Of a DNA stretch of 6,149 nt, positions 1 to 5,924 are shown in pieces. The first letter of the stretch is position 1. Each line of letters opens with the position of its first letter. The translations under genes and the position numbers were made by a program. The notes beneath the pieces are model-generated. The model saw only the letters and a list, made by a program, of their open reading frames with translations. It was not told the DNA's origin and did not search any database. The stretch comes from Pseudomonadota bacterium (GTDB lineage Bacteria; Myxococcota; Bradymonadia; UBA4248), in the NCBI GenBank assembly GCA_017613855.1, contig JAGACY010000344.1:1-6149 (forward strand). Reading direction: 5' to 3'.

Positions 1-1204
1 TGGTTATCGCATTGGTATGCTCATGGCCGGTGCCGGGGCTTTTGTACTCGCGACGTATTTCCCATGGGATAGGGTTTATCTCATTGGTGCCGGCGTCATG
101 CTGGCTTTTATTCCCATTACGCTGGCTGTTCGAAAACTCAGGGGTGTGGAAGAAACCGAGGAAAACCCCGCATCTCAAAGAGACCTCATTGAGAAGCGCA
201 TTGCTGTGCTCAAAGAAGCACAACTCGAACGAAAAGAAGCAGAGGCACACGAACAGGAACAAATTGATAGCGGCTTACTCACGTACGAGCAGATCGAAGA
301 ACTTGCCCAAAAGCAACGCGAACGAGATGAAATTGAAGCACGCGAGATGGAAACACTCGCACAACTCGAACGTGAAATTCAGGAATTATGCGAAGAATCG
401 CGTGAGATTGAAAAACTCATTCAAGCCGAAGGGGATGCTCAGGAACGATGTGAAAAAGAGTCCATTGAAGAAGATGAGCAGGAGGTGTCCGAAGCAAACG
501 ACGATTCCGATGAGAACCTCGAAAACGTCATTCCCGATGCCGATTCGCCGGCTCCTGAAGGGGACAAGGAAAAGGAAAATTTCTTTGTCACGAGCATTGT
601 TCGGCCGCTCACGGATTTCTTTAAACGCCCGGGGGCATGGGTCATCCTGTCGTTTATCGCGCTGTTTAAACTCGGCGATGCCATGGCCGGCACACTCTCG
701 GTGCCTTTTTATCTCGATATTGGCTTTACCAAAGTTGAAATTGCAGCCATTACCAAAGTCATCGGCGTGATTGCCGTATTGGGCGGTACATTCATGGGCG
801 GATTTGTCGTCAAACGCATGCCGATATTAAAAGCCCTGTGGTTTTGCGGTATTTTGCAGTTATTGTCGAATTTCGTCTTTGTATGGCTGGCCCATGTCGG
901 GGCGAGTGTTCCGGCACTCACGGTTTGTATATGCGTCGAAAATGTCACCGGCGGTATGGGGACTGCCGCTTTTGTGGCCTATATATCGCAATTGTGCAAT
1001 GTTCGGTTTACGGCGACGCAGTATGCGCTGCTTTCGTCGCTGTCTACAGTAGGCCGCACCGTGTTTTCGTCGAGCGCCGGGGTGATTGTGGATGGTCTCG
1101 GGTGGAGCGGTTTTTACATTTCGACGGCAGCACTTGCAGTTCCCGGGCTTTGCATGCTCTATTGGCTTGGCCTGATCGAAAAAAAAGAATGCCGGCCGTA
1201 TTGA
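1..1204 (+). CDS. ampG: AmpG-family muropeptide MFS permease, 5' end missing
   Basis: An inner-membrane major facilitator permease that, in the known family, imports anhydro-muropeptides released during peptidoglycan turnover for recycling and beta-lactamase signalling. The reading frame is open from base 2, giving 400 visible residues. The gene starts before the window, so the first membrane segments are absent. Residues that resemble AmpG as I recall it are the opening GYRIGM, then PLTDFFKRPGAW, LFKLGDAMAG, ENVTGGMGTAAFVAY, LCNVRFTATQYALLSSLS and VGR, and a closing WSGFYISTAALAVPGL. Two membrane segments precede nt 140 and about six follow nt 630. Between them is a long charged insertion, listed separately. 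The gene ends in TGA at 1202-1204. The following gene is 133 bases away past strong hairpins, so co-transcription is doubtful. A related acetyl-CoA or other MFS transporter is the alternative, but the GGMGTAAFVA and ATQYALLSSLS blocks favour AmpG. Confidence 0.85.
   Translation, partial: GYRIGMLMAGAGAFVLATYFPWDRVYLIGAGVMLAFIPITLAVRKLRGVEETEENPASQRDLIEKRIAVLKEAQLERKEAEAHEQEQIDSGLLTYEQIEELAQKQRERDEIEAREMETLAQLEREIQELCEESREIEKLIQAEGDAQERCEKESIEEDEQEVSEANDDSDENLENVIPDADSPAPEGDKEKENFFVTSIVRPLTDFFKRPGAWVILSFIALFKLGDAMAGTLSVPFYLDIGFTKVEIAAITKVIGVIAVLGGTFMGGFVVKRMPILKALWFCGILQLLSNFVFVWLAHVGASVPALTVCICVENVTGGMGTAAFVAYISQLCNVRFTATQYALLSSLSTVGRTVFSSSAGVIVDGLGWSGFYISTAALAVPGLCMLYWLGLIEKKECRPY
140..580 (+). 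other. Acidic coiled-coil insertion in the permease central loop
   Basis: About 145 residues lie between the two halves of the permease where, as I recall, E. coli AmpG has a loop of roughly 25. The first 100 or so are almost pure Glu, Arg, Lys, Gln, Leu and Ile with heptad-like spacing (for example YEQIEELAQKQRERDEIEAR), which predicts a long coiled-coil helix. The last 45 or so are strongly acidic and Ser/Asp/Pro-rich, so probably disordered. By MFS topology the loop faces the cytoplasm. The reading frame is uninterrupted and both flanks match the family, so this is a genuine in-frame expansion and not a fusion artefact. Its function is unknown; protein-protein contact is a guess. Confidence 0.75.
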
Positions 1205-1218
1205 ATAATAGGCCGGCA
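1190..1218 (-). terminator. Inverted repeat across the ampG stop codon; terminator-like on the - strand
   Basis: TGCCGGCC (1190-1197) is perfectly complementary to GGCCGGCA (1211-1218) across a 13-base loop that contains the permease stop codon. Read on the - strand, the stem is followed by a T-rich run, the complement of the eight A's at 1179-1186, which is the layout of an intrinsic terminator. There is no T run on the + side. No - strand gene is seen upstream of it within the window, so it may serve a transcript from the right or may be incidental. Confidence 0.4.
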
Positions 1219-1221
1219 AAG

Positions 1222-1252
1222 GCCGTTCGTACCGCGTTCGCGGTAGAACGGC
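1222..1252. repeat. Strong 13-bp hairpin with a one-base bulge downstream of ampG
   Basis: GCCGTTC (1222-1228) pairs with GAACGGC (1246-1252), and TACCGC (1230-1235) pairs with GCGGTA (1240-1245), leaving G1229 bulged and a GTTC loop. No T run follows on either strand, so it is a poor intrinsic terminator. It could stabilise the 3' end of the permease mRNA or be a member of a dispersed palindromic repeat family. Its one-base-bulge layout resembles the hairpin in the 4384-4448 repeat, though the sequences differ. Confidence 0.6.
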
Positions 1253-1270
1253 GTAAAACAAAGCTATGCC

Positions 1271-1300
1271 TTGAAAAATGATTCCAATATCGTGTAGAAC
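1271..1300 (+). promoter_or_regulatory. Candidate sigma70-type promoter for the lipoprotein gene
   Basis: TTGAAA at 1271-1276 matches the -35 consensus at five of six bases. TAGAAC at 1295-1300 is a weak -10 at 18-base spacing. It would give a leader of about 30 bases before the ATG at 1338. The -10 is poor, and promoter consensus in this lineage is uncertain. Confidence 0.3.
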
Positions 1301-1322
1301 CCTCTGTGGCAATCTTGCCCAT

Positions 1323-1328
1323 AAAAGG
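1323..1328 (+). promoter_or_regulatory. Ribosome binding site that sets the lipoprotein start
   Basis: AAAAGG ends nine bases before the ATG at 1338. An in-frame ATG at 1278 would add 20 residues in front of the signal peptide, and the bases just before it show no comparable site. The site and the lipobox together select 1338. Confidence 0.6.
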
Positions 1329-1337
1329 TATAAAACC

Positions 1338-1388
1338 ATGAAACGTATTACACTCCTTTCTTTGGCCGTTCTTGTCATCGCCGGCTGC
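1338..1388 (+). other. Lipoprotein signal peptide with lipobox
   Basis: Residues 1-17 are a short positive start (MKR), a hydrophobic stretch and the lipobox VIAGC. Signal peptidase II would cleave before Cys17 (codon 1386-1388). The next residues are GDHK. An Asp at +2 would mark inner-membrane retention in E. coli, but here +2 is Gly, which allows export to the outer membrane if Lol-like rules apply in this organism. Confidence 0.88.
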
Positions 1389-4361
1389 GGCGATCATAAA
1401 GCCGACTATTTGTGCGGTAACGGCAAACTCGATAGCAACGAAATGTGCGATGGCGAACTCTTCGCCGAAGGCATTAGAGTTTTATGTACAAACAAGGTGA
1501 GACCCAATTATGATCTGCTCAAATGCACGAATAAATGCAGTCTCGATTCGTCGGTAGCCTGTGCGCCATCTTGCGGCAACGGCGCGGTAGAAGGTGACGA
1601 ACAATGCGACGGAAATGTGCCGGATGTCGTTGCGGCATGCGATAATCCCGATTTGAGCAAACTGAGCTGCGTCAGCTGCCGCATTCTCGACAGCGGCGTC
1701 TGTCCTGCGCCGAAACCGGTTGATCCCGGGCAGACCACGGAAAAACCTGAGTGGATTCCGCAAACCTGCGGCAACGATACGCTCGATTCGGATGAATTAT
1801 GCGACGGCACCATCATTCGCGAAGAGGCCAAAACATGTCCGGCAGGCATGGTGCTCAAACAGAATCCCACCTTTAAATGTCTCGATTCATGCCGTCTCGT
1901 CGATATTAGCGAGGCCTGCGATGATACCTCTGGATCTGTCTGCGGCAATGGCGTTCGTGAACCCGGTGAAGATTGCGATCAAACCGATTTTTCTGAAGAT
2001 GCCTTTGCTGCCATTGTGTGTCCCGATGGCCAAAAATTGGATGCATCCAAAGCCACCTGCAGTGACAAGTGCAAAATCGATAATGCCTGCTTCGATAAAA
2101 CCAATGAGGATGCGGGGGTGCTTATTTCCGAGGTTGTGCCGCATTTCAGTGTGTCGGGGGCTTCGATGACGATAGACGGTTTTGCCGTTGAAATCACCAA
2201 TATGAGCAAAACCGCAGCAGAGCTTGACCAGTGTGCCCTGGCACTCATGGATGTGACTCAGGAACATGCCGTCCAAAAGAAATTTGGCATCGAAAGTCTC
2301 ATCGGTAACATGGGGACGCTCTCGTCGTTCGAAACCAAAGTCATTTGTTCGCAAAAAGACGCGGATAAATTCGATGGCGCATGCGACGCCGTGATTGAAG
2401 AATCGTGGAGTGGTGATGGCATTATCAATAATCTTAAGGGTATGACACATCTCGGAATCGTATGTGGCGAGACAGATGCGATTGTCGATCTGTTTAACCT
2501 GACTTCCTTTAATGCCGCCGTTGAACAGTCTGCCGTCGATTTTGTGCGCCTGTGCGATGCCGATCCTGCCACCGAAATTGACAATGCCGTTTTGGGAGTA
2601 GGCTGGCTCGTCAGTATCGATACAACTTACGCTCCCAAGTATGGCCTCGGCAGTCACTGTGAGAATACCGATGCCAATGTCGCGAGCTGCCACTATACCA
2701 TTAGTCGGAATGACCTCTCTGATCGAACCCAATCCGTCGAACTCGCCCTCGAAATCGAAATCCCCGGCGTGAGCGATAAAACCGATAAAACCGATGCCAG
2801 TCCTTCGACGCAGATTCAGTTCATTTCTGGTGAAGTGAAGGACAATGCGATCCATGAGAGCATCATTCACGTCGTATTCCCGACTGCCGATCCCGAGTGG
2901 ACCAATGACAAGGGCATTGACCGCTATATCGGGACACTGCGAAACTGGGATACCTACGAGGGATTCCTCTATACCGAAGCAGGTTCCTATGTACTCGATG
3001 CGGCCATCAGCTTTGATAGTGGTCAAACACGCGTATTCTGCGGCCCCAAGGGCATCATTAAAAATTACGAGAATTACGACCCAACGCAGCGCAATACCCT
3101 CGTCGTTGCTTACGATGATGAAGGCGGCATCTGCAATGACGGTGTGATTTCGTCGAGCGAGGTCTGCGATGGCAGACTCGTGCTGAATGATGCGCTTGAA
3201 TGCGAGAACAAAGAACAGGCCGTTGGCGATATGGACAAGCTTTCATGCTCGTGTCAGATGCTCAGCACGCTCAATGCATGTCAGAATGTACCCGATACCT
3301 GCGGCAATGGTATCGCCGATGAAGGCGAAGCCTGCGATGGTTCGGATATATGGGATTCGGCCAAAGTCTGCCCCGGCGGTTATACTGTCTTGGATAATCC
3401 CGTTTGGGAATGCACCGATTCATGTCTGCGCATCGACCATACCAAAGCTTGCGAGCCAGCCTGCGGCAATGGCAAGCTCGATGTGGGGGAGGTTTGCGAT
3501 GGTGCGTTGTTTGTCGAAGATGCTTTGGTTTGCCCCAAAGGTTATGTGCTCGTCGATGACCCCCAATGGGCATGCGATACGACTTGTACCAAAATCGTGA
3601 ATGACGGAGCCTGTGTAAATGCCTGCGGCAATGGTAAACTCGATAATAACGAAATCTGCGATGGTACGCTGTTCGACAAGGCTGCCGCCGAAGCCGCCTG
3701 CCAAAAAGGCGTCTATGAACAAAAACGTGCCTCCTGCCTCGATACCTGCGAACCCGATCCCGCATCTTGCATCCCCAACGTTCATCTCGTCTTCGATGAA
3801 TTTATCGCCCATACCGATGACAAAGGCAAAGTCGATGGCGTGGCCATTACCATTGCCAACGTCAGCGAAACCGATTACGACGCCGGCAACTGCAATCTTT
3901 GGATATATAATGAAAAAGGTACGCTCTCGATGCATAATAGCTATAGTATGACTTATTATAGTTTGCTCGATATTGCCGGAACTGATCAAAGCAGTTATAT
4001 GCTCAATCAATGTAAACCGCTTGCTTTCAGCACCGAGAATGTATCTTCCGAAGATATCTATCATAATGTATTTAATGATATGACGACGTCACTCGGCATT
4101 TATGATGAAAATAAGAATCTTCAGGATAATTTCCTGATGAATGAAAATGTCGTCAAAATGCGCATTACATGCGATGGTCAGACGATAGATGCATTCGATG
4201 CCAAGGGCATGCGCGAAGCGATTAATGAGGGCTTTAGACACGGTAAGCTTAAATCAGCCGATCGTCTGCCCTGGCCGAGCGTAGATAGTGTTAAACTCAA
4301 AGACCGCATGGATTTGGATAAGACTTATCCTATCGAATCGATGCTCGCTCCTTGTGATTAA
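1338..4361 (+). CDS. Large cysteine-rich repeat surface lipoprotein with two lamin-tail-like domains
   Basis: A predicted exported lipoprotein of 1007 residues. The N-terminus has a lipoprotein signal: MKR, a hydrophobic core, then lipobox VIAGC with the acylated cysteine at residue 17. Order of parts: four six-cysteine repeats (residues 26-251), a lamin-tail-like beta domain (about 259-410, with the strand GFAVEITN), a second beta module (about 450-590), four more repeats (599-811), and a second lamin-tail-like domain to the end (about 814-1007, with the matching strand GVAITIAN). The repeats belong to the CGNGxxDxxExCDG type (myxo_disulf_rpt/DUF4215) found in Myxococcota and relatives. Lamin-tail domains in bacteria occur in surface and extracellular proteins. 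No enzymatic motif is visible, so a structural, adhesive or binding role is the most I can infer. It is flanked by hairpin-rich gaps and is probably its own transcription unit. Confidence 0.92.
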   Translation: MKRITLLSLAVLVIAGCGDHKADYLCGNGKLDSNEMCDGELFAEGIRVLCTNKVRPNYDLLKCTNKCSLDSSVACAPSCGNGAVEGDEQCDGNVPDVVAACDNPDLSKLSCVSCRILDSGVCPAPKPVDPGQTTEKPEWIPQTCGNDTLDSDELCDGTIIREEAKTCPAGMVLKQNPTFKCLDSCRLVDISEACDDTSGSVCGNGVREPGEDCDQTDFSEDAFAAIVCPDGQKLDASKATCSDKCKIDNACFDKTNEDAGVLISEVVPHFSVSGASMTIDGFAVEITNMSKTAAELDQCALALMDVTQEHAVQKKFGIESLIGNMGTLSSFETKVICSQKDADKFDGACDAVIEESWSGDGIINNLKGMTHLGIVCGETDAIVDLFNLTSFNAAVEQSAVDFVRLCDADPATEIDNAVLGVGWLVSIDTTYAPKYGLGSHCENTDANVASCHYTISRNDLSDRTQSVELALEIEIPGVSDKTDKTDASPSTQIQFISGEVKDNAIHESIIHVVFPTADPEWTNDKGIDRYIGTLRNWDTYEGFLYTEAGSYVLDAAISFDSGQTRVFCGPKGIIKNYENYDPTQRNTLVVAYDDEGGICNDGVISSSEVCDGRLVLNDALECENKEQAVGDMDKLSCSCQMLSTLNACQNVPDTCGNGIADEGEACDGSDIWDSAKVCPGGYTVLDNPVWECTDSCLRIDHTKACEPACGNGKLDVGEVCDGALFVEDALVCPKGYVLVDDPQWACDTTCTKIVNDGACVNACGNGKLDNNEICDGTLFDKAAAEAACQKGVYEQKRASCLDTCEPDPASCIPNVHLVFDEFIAHTDDKGKVDGVAITIANVSETDYDAGNCNLWIYNEKGTLSMHNSYSMTYYSLLDIAGTDQSSYMLNQCKPLAFSTENVSSEDIYHNVFNDMTTSLGIYDENKNLQDNFLMNENVVKMRITCDGQTIDAFDAKGMREAINEGFRHGKLKSADRLPWPSVDSVKLKDRMDLDKTYPIESMLAPCD
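1413..2090 (+). repeat. First block of four six-cysteine CGNG...CDG repeats
   Basis: Repeats run C26-C75, C79-C122, C144-C194 and C202-C251 of the lipoprotein. Each has exactly six cysteines, and the first two are always 11 residues apart. The core is CGNGxxDxxExCDG. The third repeat reads CGND and the fourth ends CDQ in place of CDG. Six cysteines per unit implies three disulfides and an oxidising, extracytoplasmic location. A Pro-rich linker (about residues 123-143) separates the second and third units. Confidence 0.88.
2112..2552 (+). other. Lamin-tail-like domain 1 of the lipoprotein
   Basis: Residues about 259-405 begin with the LISEV motif usual at the start of bacterial lamin-tail domains. 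They continue with a GFAVEITNMSK strand, an ALALMD strand and a late FVRLCD strand, consistent with an immunoglobulin-like fold. The same order recurs at the C-terminus of the protein. Assignment rests on motif resemblance only. Confidence 0.55.
3132..3770 (+). repeat. Second block of four six-cysteine CGNG...CDG repeats
   Basis: Repeats run C599-C648, C655-C705, C709-C759 and C763-C811. All keep six cysteines and the 11-residue gap between cysteines 1 and 2. The first reads CNDG where the others read CGNG. The next three are closer to each other than to most of the first block, sharing CDG followed by an acidic segment and VCPxGY in two of them, which suggests recent local duplication. Confidence 0.88.
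3777..4358 (+). other. Lamin-tail-like domain 2, C-terminus of the lipoprotein
   Basis: Residues about 814-1007 start VHLVFDEF. They carry VDGVAITIANVSE, which lines up with DGFAVEITNMSK of the first domain, then NLWIYNE, which lines up with ALALMD. A late strand MRITCDGQTIDAF matches FVRLCD. The stretch is more AT-rich and Asn/Tyr-rich than the rest of the gene. Like domain 1 it has no catalytic motif. Confidence 0.5.
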
Positions 4362-4380
4362 TATATATTTATATATATTA
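4359..4380. repeat. 22-base AT-only palindrome over the lipoprotein stop codon
   Basis: TAATATATAT (4359-4368) is perfectly complementary to ATATATATTA (4371-4380) around a two-base centre. The first three bases are the TAA stop. It contains no G or C, so as RNA it is weak. As DNA it could melt easily or extrude. It marks a sharp change from coding sequence to the repeat that begins four bases later. Confidence 0.6.
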
Positions 4381-4383
4381 TTT

Positions 4384-4448
4384 GCTCGCCTATGCTAACG
4401 CATACGGCTCGCTTGGCGTGCTATCGTGCCATTAGCACGATACGCACG
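4384..4448 (+). repeat. Structured interspersed repeat, copy 1
   Basis: This 65-base segment matches 5856-5920 in the same direction at 61 of 65 positions with no gaps. It holds two hairpins. A small one is TATGC-TAAC-GCATA (4391-4404). A long one has a 15-bp stem, left arm 4415-4429, loop CATTA, right arm 4435-4450, with C4443 bulged. The right arm reaches two bases past the shared segment. The layout resembles REP/BIME-type palindromic repeats. It lies between the convergent 3' ends of the lipoprotein and ATPase genes, a usual REP location. Confidence 0.85.
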
Positions 4449-4455
4449 CCCCGTC

Positions 4456-4482
4456 CGGCTTTTCCGCGAGCGGAATACGCCG
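4456..4482. terminator. Hairpin between convergent genes, possible bidirectional terminator
   Basis: TTCCG (4462-4466) pairs with CGGAA (4471-4475) around the loop CGAG. CGGC (4456-4459) pairs with GCCG (4479-4482) outside a small internal loop. It sits seven bases beyond the ATPase stop codon. There is no clear T run after it on either strand, so termination is possible but unproven. A hairpin also follows copy 2 of the repeat, so it may be the variable third part of that repeat. Confidence 0.4.
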
Positions 4483-4488
4483 AACGAA

Positions 4489-5723
4489 TCAATGGGATTC
4501 CGCGCCCAAAAGCCAGTCCACGACATTCACCACACGAATTCCATCGTATGTCCCCGTGGTGTACCGATCGAGTGTAAAAATGCATTTGGGATAATGATCA
4601 TGAATGCTCCGGAGCGGCTTGATCTCTCGCTCGAAGGTGGTTTGCTCCGCAAGTGATGCTGTCACCTGGATATATTGAAGTTCGTCATTCTTGCGCGCAA
4701 CGAAATCGACCTCCGCAGAACCAAGCTTGCCAATATTGACGTGATAGCCACGACGCAATAATTCAAGAAATACGGTGTTTTCGAGTACATAACCGAGGTC
4801 AAATTCCTTTCGCGGTAGCAGATAACGGCGAAGACCGGTATCGACGATATATATCTTTTGGATGTTTTTTAATAATTGTTTTCCCGCAATATCGAATCGT
4901 TCAACCGGGTAAAAAACAAACGCTTCCCGCAGCATCTCCACATAGTCAGCAACTGTATTCTGGGAAACACGCCTGCCGGAAGAAATAATATAATTCGTGA
5001 TCGATTTATAAGATATTGGACTTCCGATGGATGAGGCCAGAAATCGCGTAATATCCCGAAGCAGACTCAAATCGTTCACTTTGCGCCTTTGTAATGATGC
5101 TTCACGACGCTGTTCCCTGATTTCTATATCTTTGACGATGATGGTGTTATAAATGCCTTCCTGGTAGGTGTGGATGCGATCCTGATGGCGTTTAAGCTGG
5201 CATGTATAGGGGAAACCGCCATCGCGCAGGTAAACAGAAAATGCCGTGTCTGGGCTTTCTGATGCGTTTATATTAAAATATTCAGCAAATGAAAACGGCA
5301 GCATAAATAACTCAACATATCGACCCGATAACAACGTGGCCAATTCGCCGGACAACATATAGGAACTTGATCCCGTAATATAGATATCGACATTCTCAAT
5401 AATAAATAAAGAATCAACTGCCTTTTCGAACTGAGCTACGCGTTGAATCTCATCCAAAAAAATATAATTCATGACTTTGTTTTGCAGACGACTTCGGATG
5501 TGGAGATACAGCGCCTTGTAATCGAGCAGTTCTTCGAATAACAAATCCTCAAAGTTGATGGATATGATCTGCTCTCCGCTTACCCCTGGGATGCCAGCAT
5601 TTCCTGATACTGCCTCAATAGTGTGGACTTCCCGCACCGCCGGATGCCTGTGATCACTTTGATCACCTGCGTGTCTTTCCATTGGGCCAGCGCTTCAAGA
5701 TAACCGGTTCGTTTTACATCCAT
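4489..5723 (-). pseudogene. AAA ATPase with DUF4143 domain, frameshifted after Walker A
   Basis: A P-loop ATPase of the widespread AAA_14/DUF4143 family, whose cellular role is not established. Translation from the ATG at 5723-5721 gives 47 residues starting MDVKRTGYLEAL and carrying Walker A GIRRCGKST (residues 26-34), then TAA at 5582-5580. The rest continues without interruption in the next frame from VSGEQIISINFED. Adding one G to the four-G run at 5583-5586 restores a 411-residue protein of normal length. In that numbering Walker B is YIFLDEIQ (87-94), sensor-like ITGSSS is 116-121, SGRY 133-136, and the DUF4143 part runs from about 220 to the end. It includes ENTVFLELLRRG and EVDFVA (338-343) before YIQV, a PD-(D/E)xK-like region with Gln where Lys would be expected. 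The start is supported by AGAGGT four bases upstream. The shift may be real decay, a sequencing error in a G run, or slippage. Confidence 0.88.
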
Positions 5724-5727
5724 GATC

Positions 5728-5733
5728 ACCTCT
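5728..5733 (-). promoter_or_regulatory. Ribosome binding site fixing the true ATPase start
   Basis: On the - strand AGAGGT lies four bases before the ATG at 5723. This start gives the family's usual N-terminus and Walker A. The later ATG at 5682 is in the other frame, has no such site, and encodes 33 residues unlike the family. Confidence 0.65.
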
Positions 5734-5742
5734 GCTTAAAAA

Positions 5743-5756
5743 TTCCCAAATGGGAA
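5743..5756. promoter_or_regulatory. Operator-like palindrome downstream of the ATPase promoter
   Basis: TTCCCA, two bases, TGGGAA: a perfect 6-2-6 inverted repeat. Its complement matches the second palindrome at 5782-5797 at 14 of 15 positions (TTTCC, C or A, ATTTGGGAA). With the predicted promoter it falls just after the transcription start, where bound protein would block elongation or initiation. Confidence 0.6.
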
Positions 5757-5767
5757 ATTTTGATTAA

Positions 5768-5796
5768 AATATAACATAAAGTTTCCAATTTGGGAA
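5768..5796 (-). promoter_or_regulatory. Predicted promoter of the ATPase gene
   Basis: On the - strand TTCCCA (5796-5791) stands as -35, matching four of six consensus bases. A 17-base spacer follows, then TATATT (5773-5768) as -10, matching five of six. The -35 lies inside the upstream palindrome and the start point would fall near 5761. The spacer is AT-rich. The leader is about 40 bases. Confidence 0.5.
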
Positions 5797-5797
5797 A
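5782..5797. promoter_or_regulatory. Operator-like palindrome over the ATPase -35 element
   Basis: TTTCC (5782-5786) mirrors GGAAA (5793-5797), with a nearly symmetric AT centre. Its centre is 40 bases from the centre of the other palindrome, close to four helical turns, so two bound dimers could lie on roughly the same face of the DNA and cooperate. No regulator gene is visible in the window. Confidence 0.6.
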
Positions 5798-5855
5798 TGT
5801 TTCTTTGTCGTGATAACATGATTATGGGGGCATATGTGCCAATTCGCGTTTGTGA

Positions 5856-5920
5856 GCTCCCCTATGCTAACGCATACGGCTCGCGGGGCGTGCTATCGTG
5901 CCATCAGCACGATACGCACG
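5856..5920 (+). repeat. Structured interspersed repeat, copy 2
   Basis: Same direction and length as the copy at 4384-4448, with four substitutions (5860, 5885, 5886 and 5905) and no gaps. The small hairpin is unchanged. In the long hairpin a 13-bp stem and the single C bulge are kept and only the loop base at 5905 differs, so structure is conserved. The two copies enclose the ATPase gene together with its control region. Confidence 0.85.
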
Positions 5921-5924
5921 ACAC

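Noticed and set aside
12..770. 252-codon open frame overlapping the permease in another + strand frame
   Set aside because: It is rich in Arg, Lys, Ser and Pro with no domain, and overlaps a frame with clear AmpG motifs. It is open because the Glu/Lys-rich coiled-coil codons leave few stops in the shifted frame.
1278..1337. Upstream ATG at 1278 as the lipoprotein start
   Set aside because: It would place 20 unrelated residues before a complete lipoprotein signal and has no ribosome site. The ATG at 1338 has both.
1887..3026. 379-codon - strand open frame opposite the lipoprotein gene
   Set aside because: It mirrors the coding frame of the lipoprotein and has no recognisable domain or ribosome site. 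The + strand frame has a lipobox and regular repeats.
4392..4656. Short + strand open frames after the lipoprotein
   Set aside because: They begin inside the structured repeat and overlap the 3' end of the ATPase on the other strand, and their products show no pattern.
5583..5682. ATG at 5682 as the real start of the ATPase
   Set aside because: The 33 residues it adds are an out-of-frame reading of the Walker A region, and the other frame encodes the expected family N-terminus.
5799..5855. A gene or promoter between the ATPase control region and repeat copy 2
   Set aside because: No start codon with a ribosome site leads to an open frame, and the only symmetry, around GGCATATGTGCC, is too short to interpret.
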